Assembly: GCA_963742345.1 (NCBI GenBank)
Contig: CAVULO010000012.1
Span: 186,001-250,000, forward strand
Source: Pseudolabrys sp963742345
GTDB lineage: Bacteria > Pseudomonadota > Alphaproteobacteria > Rhizobiales > Xanthobacteraceae
Length of the DNA stretch: 64,000 nt
Direction of reading: 5' to 3'
The position numbers and the translations under genes are program-made. The notes beneath the pieces are model-generated. The model was not told the DNA's origin, did not search any database, and saw only the letters and a list, made by a program, of their open reading frames with translations. Positions 59,485 to 64,000 of the stretch are shown here, piece by piece; position 1 is the stretch's first letter; each line of letters starts with the position of its first letter.

Positions 59485-59560
59485 TGGTGCTCACGACTGG
59501 AATCGAACCAGCGACCTCCTCCTTACCAAGGAGGTGCTCTACCGACTGAGCTACGTGAGC
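59485..59560 (-). tRNA. tRNA-Thr (GGT)
   Basis: Acceptor arms GCTCACG/CGTGAGC, anticodon stem CCTCC/GGAGG with loop TTGGTAA (anticodon GGT), T-loop TTCGATT, discriminator A and encoded CCA. 76 nt. It lies 120 bp before tuf. Confidence 0.97.
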
Positions 59561-59667
59561 CTGTACTTGTGTCGTCCTCCATGACGACAAAGAACAGAAC
59601 CGGCATCCATGCGGGACTTTTCTAGACAGCTCAAGAATCTCACAATTGCTTTCGCTAGTAGTCTCAG

Positions 59668-59741
<74 letters not shown>

Positions 59742-59874
59742 GCCGGAAAGGACCTGCTTGGGTATCGCGCCGACGGCAAAACCCTGTCGTCGGTTTCAAA
59801 ATCTGGTGGATGGATCCGGGCGTCCTGCCCTTCGCGCTCCTGTCGCGCCGCATGCGTCGCGTACGTCCTGAAGC

Positions 59875-59960
59875 TGGTGGAGGGAGGTGGATTCGAACCA
59901 CCGAAGGCGTAAGCCAGCAGATTTACAGTCTGCCCCCGTTGGCCGCTTGGGTATCCCTCC
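59875..59960 (-). tRNA. tRNA-Tyr (GTA)
   Basis: Acceptor arms GGAGGGA/TCCCTCC, anticodon loop CTGTAAA (GTA) on a GCAGA/TCTGC stem, a long variable arm (TGGCTTACGCCTTCGG region) typical of tRNA-Tyr, T-loop TTCGAAT, encoded CCA. 86 nt. First gene of the tRNA-tuf cluster. Confidence 0.97.
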
Positions 59961-60101
59961 GGAATCTCGATGTCACGACAGCGATGTTGCAGCCCGCCAC
60001 CCGGAGGTGGATTACGCGAATGTCCTGCCTTGGCCTTGCGGCACGCGCCACTTTCGCGTCGCGTTCGGCGCGCGGATCAGCCCTCCGGCACGGAGCCGCG
60101 T

Positions 60102-60131
60102 ATTGTCGGGTTGCGCGACTCCCACTGTCAA
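60102..60131 (-). promoter_or_regulatory. Candidate sigma-70 promoter of the tRNA-tuf operon
   Basis: On the minus strand TTGACA (60131-60126) and GACAAT (60107-60102) are 18 bp apart, followed by a GC-rich ACGCGGC discriminator as in stringently controlled stable-RNA promoters. Start would be near 60095, about 135 nt before tRNA-Tyr. The rest of the 59961-60192 gap shows nothing else. Confidence 0.55.
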
Positions 60132-60192
60132 GGTTCGGAAACCGCCGGAAATCAGAGTCGTGCGGGCGACCGTGGCCGCAGGAAAATCGCGT

Positions 60193-60693
60193 TCAGACAG
60201 GCGGTCGCGGGACGAGCTTGAACTCGGCGACCTGCTGTTCCATCGCCTTGGACAGATCCATCATCCGCTGCGCGTAGTCGGCGAGCCGCCGGTCTTCTTC
60301 GCTGTCCGGCTGCCAGGGCGGGACCGCCGTCGGCTTGCCGTCCGGCGAATCCAGCGCGACGAACACGATCACGCAGCTGGTCGCCAGCCGTTCCTTCTGG
60401 CTCTTGAGGTCGCAGGCGCAGTACATCGACCGCGAAATGCATGCTCGAATTCCCGGTATAGATCAGCTTGCAGCGCACGGTGACGAGATCGCCGATCAGG
60501 ATCGGCTCGCACGAAACTGGATGCCGCCGACCGCAACGGTCACGCAATACAGGCCGCTCCAGCCGACCGCGCAGGCATAGCCGGCCTGGTCGATCCATTT
60601 CATGACCATGCCGCCGTGCACCTTGCCGCCGAAATTGACGTCGGTCGGTTCGGCGAGAAAGCGGAAGGTCACCTCGCGCTGCTCGCCCGGCAT
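60193..60693 (-). CDS. Acyl-CoA thioesterase (hotdog fold), frameshifted
   Basis: About 166 residues from ATG 60693 (MPGEQREVTFRFLAEP). The hotdog motif NFGGKVHGGMVMKWIDQAGY matches YciA/BACH-type acyl-CoA thioesterases, with the conserved G-G-x2-HGG-x3-W-x-D pattern. The frame then changes near 60500 (PILIGDLVTVRCKLIYTGNS) and near 60425 (CACDLKSQKERLATSCVIVF), ending ALDSPDGKPTAVPPW and so on at 60193. It hydrolyses acyl-CoA to free acid and CoA. Upstream the frame is continuous with the acetyltransferase, which is not expected. Confidence 0.85.
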
Positions 60694-61239
60694 GGTGGTT
60701 CCCTGGATCTCGAAGGCAGTGATTATGCCGCGACGCCGCGCCATTGCCGGTCGCCGATCGGGCCCGGCTCGTCTGTAGACCATTGGCGCCGCGACCACGC
60801 CGCCCGACCCTTTCACCAGCGTGCGGCCGGTCCTGACGAAGCCCATCCGCTGGTACGCCGGGATCGCGCAGGCCGACGCATTCAGCGTGAACTTGCGCGT
60901 CCCTGCCCGCCTGCGGCAATCGGTCAGAGCGGCGCGCAGGAGCGCGCGCGCGATGCCGCGTCGCTGGAAGCGCCGCGCCACGAACAACCGGAAGATATGG
61001 CGATCGTCGCGCGTCGCGATGACTCCGACCAAGTCGCCGCCGAGCTCGGCCAGATGGTAGCGATGGCCCGCGAGGATGCGCTGCCGCTCGGCCCGAGCGC
61101 TCATCGTTTTCATCAGGTAGGCCCCCGCCGCTGCGGTCTGGTCGGGAAGGACGTCCCGCCGAACCCCGCGCCGCACCAGGACGCCGATCGCTCGCGCATC
61201 GTCGACGGTGGCCAGCCGGATGCGCAGACGCGGTGTCAT
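60694..61239 (-). CDS. GNAT family N-acetyltransferase (3' boundary uncertain)
   Basis: About 180 residues, ATG 61239. The acetyl-CoA motif is FRLFVARRFQRRGIARALLR (R-x-x-G-x-A form). Beta-4 precedes it (ELGGDLVGVIATRDDRHI) and the motif B region is LNASACAIPAYQRMGFVRTG. Acetylates an unknown amine. No stop is seen before the thioesterase ATG, so either an indel removed it or the two genes overlap in the true sequence. A real GNAT-thioesterase fusion is less likely because each part is complete. Confidence 0.75.
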
Positions 61240-61372
61240 GAGCGGATCACACCATCAGTCGACGCGGCGCACAACACGCCCGGCGCGTCCTTGTGTGACC
61301 GCCATCCCGTCACACCGACGGGCGCCCGTAGGCTTACGCTGCGCGACTCGGCGTGAGCACAGGGGCACCGCC

Positions 61373-62407
61373 ATGCGTTCGGCATTCTGGCTGCCGGTAG
61401 GGATCGCGATCGCGGTGACGGCGGCCGCCAATGAAGTCACGATCCAGAACGATTCGCTGGCCAACGGCTCGTCGGGCACGATCCAGGCCGGCTTCGTCGC
61501 CGGCGAAAAAGCCGCGTCGTGGCTGACCACGCCCTGCGACGGCAACATCGTCGCCGCGCAGGTGTTCTGGCGCTCGCTGTTGGGCAACGCGCCGATGACG
61601 ATCGAGGATTCGATCGATATCTACCGCTCCGGCACGTTTCCCGACCCCGGCGCCCTCGCCCAGGAAATCGGCGGCCCGGTGCTGACGGACGGCGTCATCA
61701 ACGAGTACCGCTACCTCGACGAGAACGACACGATTCCGCTGATCGTGCCGGTCGTCCAGAACGAAACGTTCATCGTTGCGCTGACCTTCGCCGAGGCGCC
61801 GGATCCGTCGCAGGGGCCGAGCGTCGTCGAACGACGAAGACGGCATCGAGCCGAACCGCAACGCGATCTACGCTTCGCTCGGCGGCGGCAATTTCGCGCT
61901 GGTTCTCGAACACGGCGCTCGGCGTCACGGCGACTGGGTCATTCGCGCCGTCGTCGATTGCCAGAACGACATCGACCGATGCCGATGTCAGCGTCGCAAT
62001 GTCCGCCGATCCGCCGCAATTACACGGCAGGCGACGCGCTGACCTACACGATCACCGTCAGCAACGCAGGCCCCGCCGCGGCCAACAGCACGACCGTCGT
62101 CGACGCATTCCCGTCCGCCTACACGGGCGTGACGTGGACCTGCGTCGCTAGCGGCGGCGCGAGCTGCACGTCGAGCGGCAGCGGCACGATCGCCGCAACG
62201 GTGACGCTTCCGGCCGGATCGCAGGTCGTCTACTCGGTCGATGGCATCGTCGCCGCCGGCACGACCGGCACGCTGACGAATTCCGCGACCGCGGTGGTCG
62301 CGCCGCCGGCGAGCGATCCGGATACGACGAACAACACCGCGACGCTCGATCTCGATCCCGCGCTGCCGAACGACGTCATCTTTGCGGACGGCTTCGACGG
62401 CGGATGA
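61373..62407 (+). CDS. Exported DUF11-domain protein with C-terminal IFADGFDGG, frameshifted
   Basis: About 345 residues from ATG 61373. Signal peptide (RSAFWLPVGIAIAVTAAA) is followed by a new N-terminal domain (VTIQNDSLANGSSGTIQAGF, WLTTPCDGNIVAAQVFWRSL). Frames change near 61830 and 62000. A DUF11 domain follows (YTAGDALTYTITVSNAGPAA, TWTCVASGGASCTSSGSGTI, ATVTLPAGSQVVYSVDGIVA). The protein ends NDVIFADGFDGG with no membrane helix. Probably secreted or cell-surface. The convergent neighbour shares the repeat and the ending. Confidence 0.75.
   Translation: MRSAFWLPVGIAIAVTAAANEVTIQNDSLANGSSGTIQAGFVAGEKAASWLTTPCDGNIVAAQVFWRSLLGNAPMTIEDSIDIYRSGTFPDPGALAQEIGGPVLTDGVINEYRYLDENDTIPLIVPVVQNETFIVALTFAEAPDPSQGPSVVERRRRHRAEPQRDLRFARRRQFRAGSRTRRSASRRLGHSRRRRLPERHRPMPMSASQCPPIRRNYTAGDALTYTITVSNAGPAAANSTTVVDAFPSAYTGVTWTCVASGGASCTSSGSGTIAATVTLPAGSQVVYSVDGIVAAGTTGTLTNSATAVVAPPASDPDTTNNTATLDLDPALPNDVIFADGFDGG
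61976..62370 (+). repeat. DUF11 repeat unit A
   Basis: Beta-sandwich repeat of the plus-strand gene. Shares long near-identical stretches (YTAGxALTYTITV, AYTGxTWTCVASGGASC) with the two units on the opposite strand at 62480-63248, so the region forms an imperfect inverted repeat. Confidence 0.7.
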
Positions 62408-62432
62408 GCGCGTCACGCGACGCGCGCCAGGC

Positions 62433-64000
62433 TCAGCTGCCGTCGAATCCGTTTGCGAAGATCAGATCAGGCGGGCTCACGGGACTCGTGAGTACGGTCG
62501 CCGAGTTGTTCGAGGGATTCGGATCGCTCGCCGGCGCATCGACCACGGCGCTCGCCGTATTCGCGAGCGTGCCGCCGGTGCCGTCGGCCACGGTGCCGTC
62601 GATTGTGAAGACGACCTGCCCGCCGAGCGGCAGCGCGACATCCTCGTCGATATTGTCGTTTCCGCTCGCCGCGCAGCTCGCGCCACCCGTCGCGACACAC
62701 GTCCACGTCGCGCCGGTGTATGCGGATGGAAACGTGTCCGCGACCTCAGCGCTCGCGGCGTCCGGGCCCGCATTGGTTACGGTGATCACGTAGGTCAGTT
62801 CGGAACCGGCGGTGTATCGAGTTGGATCAGCCACGAGCGTAACCGCGACATCCGCTTGCGGCACGACCGGCGAGGTGTTGACCGACGCCGTGTTGTTCGA
62901 CGGATTCGGATCGATCGCCGGCGCGGCGACCTCAGCCGTCGCCGAATCGGTCAGCGTGCCCGTGGTGCCGTTAGCGACCGTGCCGTCGACCGTGAAAACG
63001 ACTTGCCCGCCGGCCGGAAGATCGACGGACTGGTTGATCACGCCGTTTCCGCTCGCCGCGCAGCTCGCACCGCCGCTGGCGACGCAGGTCCAGGTCGCGC
63101 CGGTGTACGCGGCTGGAAATGCATCGGTCACGTTGGTTCCGGTGGTGTCGTCAGGACCGGCGTTGGTGACGGTGATCGTGTAAGTCAGCGCTTCCCCGGC
63201 CGTGTACTGCGGCGGGTCGGCCGACAATGCGACGCCGACGTCAGCCAGGGTCGTCTGCGTGCCGCCGTTGTTGCGCATCACCAGGATCTCGTCGAGGTTT
63301 TCGTCGGCCAGCGCCAAGTCGAGCGTGCCGTTGTTGTCGAAGTCGTAGAGGGACGCGCATGACGCCGCGCCGCCGGGATCGGCCGGTATCGTCGCCCACT
63401 TCGGTGAACGAGCCGTCGCCGTTGTTGTGCATCACTGACCAGTGCGCCGAACCGTAGTTCGACACGACCCAGTCCAGATAGCCATCGCCGTCGAGGTCGC
63501 CGAGCGCGGAGCCGACCATGTGCCCGCCGAAGCCGTAGATCGTGGCCGGCTGCAGCGTGCCGTCGCCGTTGCCGAGCAGGATCGCGCCGTTCATGCTCGG
63601 CCCGTTCACGGCCGCGACGTCGAGGTTGCCGTCGTTGTTGACGTCGCCGAGCGACGAGCTTCCAGACGCTGCCGCCGCCTGAGACATTCCCGCCGCTTTG
63701 TCCCGGCGGCACAGGCGACGGCACGTTGAACGTCCCGTCGCCGTTGCCGGTCAGCACGATGACGCGGCCGGTGTCTGCATTGCCGTCGCCGTAAGCGCCG
63801 ACGACGAGATCCATGATGCCGTCGCCGTTCATGTCGCCAGCCGCGAGCGCATATTCGCCTTCGCCGCGACGAGGCGAAATCCGCGTAGTGGGCGAAACGC
63901 CCGGTGCCGTCGTTCTTGAGCAGCGTCACCACGTCGCCGAACTGGGTCGCGACGGCGAGATCGAGATCGCCGTCGCCATCGATGTCGAGCGCGGCGATGC
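62433..64000 (-). CDS. FG-GAP/VCBS and DUF11 repeat surface protein (5' end outside window), frameshifted
   Basis: Runs leftward from beyond base 64000. The first part (64000-63300) holds FG-GAP/VCBS blades with Ca2+-binding loops: DIDGDGDLDLAV-like at the edge, DMNGDGIMDLVVGAYGDGN, DVNNDGNLDVAAVNG, DLDGDGYLDWVVSNYG and DFDNNGTLDLALAD. Frames change near 63870, 63690 and 63340. Two DUF11 units follow (63248-62885 and 62880-62480) with paired Cys in WTCVASGGASC. The protein ends SPPDLIFANGFDGS at 62433. Likely a secreted or surface adhesin-like protein; no catalytic residues are seen. Confidence 0.8.
62480..63248 (-). repeat. Two tandem DUF11 repeat units
   Basis: Unit 1 (about 63248-62885) and unit 2 (about 62880-62480) in the minus-strand protein are very alike in protein sequence (ADVxVxLxADPxxYTAG ... 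NPSNNxAxV). The nearly identical DNA invites assembly collapse or recombination with unit A across the 25-bp gap at 62408-62432. Confidence 0.7.

Noticed and set aside
61976..63248. CRISPR or simple tandem repeat
   Set aside because: Repeat units are about 370-400 bp, protein-coding, and in opposite orientations.
62382..63362. 326-codon plus-strand frame across the DUF11 units
   Set aside because: Arg-rich reverse reading of the DUF11 repeats; the minus strand has the real domains.

Overview
The window looks like two unrelated genomes joined head to tail. Bases 1 to about 55,740 are alphaproteobacterial, of Rhizobiales type. They carry GapR (DUF2312), DUF1244, DUF1036-pyk, CpdR, the 41-residue form of L36, a ROSE-like heat-shock 5' UTR, a BBP2-type outer-membrane barrel, a one-polypeptide indolepyruvate:ferredoxin oxidoreductase and Liv/TRAP-rich catabolic operons. 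From about 55,745 to 64,000 the sequence reads (all leftward) tRNA-Tyr, tRNA-Gly, tRNA-Thr, tuf, tRNA-Trp, secE, nusG, rplK, rplA. This is the gamma/betaproteobacterial order; the flanking DUF11/FG-GAP secreted proteins suggest a Xanthomonadales-like (Dokdonella/Rhodanobacter type) source. rplA loses its C-terminus exactly where alphaproteobacterial sequence begins, so an assembly misjoin is the simplest explanation.

Layout of the alphaproteobacterial part. 0-10 kb: gapR and DUF1244, an LLM-class flavin monooxygenase, an aromatic-acid type MFS carrier, a CocE-like hydrolase, glycerate kinase, DUF1036, pyruvate kinase, a TPR protein and rpmJ. 10-16 kb: a MetE-like methyltransferase, a class-C beta-lactamase-like hydrolase, tRNA-Val, cpdR, N-formylglutamate amidohydrolase, a probable suhB/mmgR-type small RNA, hisN, an alpha/beta hydrolase and an Hsp20 gene. 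16.8-31 kb: gltBD behind a perfect inverted repeat, a DUF459 SGNH protein, a lytic transglycosylase, galU, an outer-membrane barrel and hemH. 30-42 kb: a long leftward set made of indolepyruvate:ferredoxin oxidoreductase, an acyl-CoA synthetase, a complete Liv-type ABC importer, a PaaK-like ligase and hemH; it suggests uptake and CoA activation of aryl or other carboxylic acids. 42-55.7 kb: an MFS carrier, an ABC-2 exporter, a TRAP binding protein, two aldolases, an acyl-CoA dehydrogenase, an SDR, dgkA, the TRAP membrane subunits, a cobalt-type nitrile hydratase operon and a NicO-type Ni/Co transporter.

Many genes carry one-base indels. They are densest at 2-10 kb and across 56-64 kb. In tuf, four one-base insertions account exactly for the excess length over a normal 396-residue EF-Tu. 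These look like sequencing or consensus errors rather than decay, so interrupted genes are annotated over their full extent with the breaks described. No insertion sequence, prophage or CRISPR array was seen.

Gene arrangement is compact. Operon partners often overlap as ATGA, and four convergent pairs share a 4-nt stop/stop overlap. No classical transcription-factor gene is present apart from the nucleoid protein GapR and the CpdR receiver protein.
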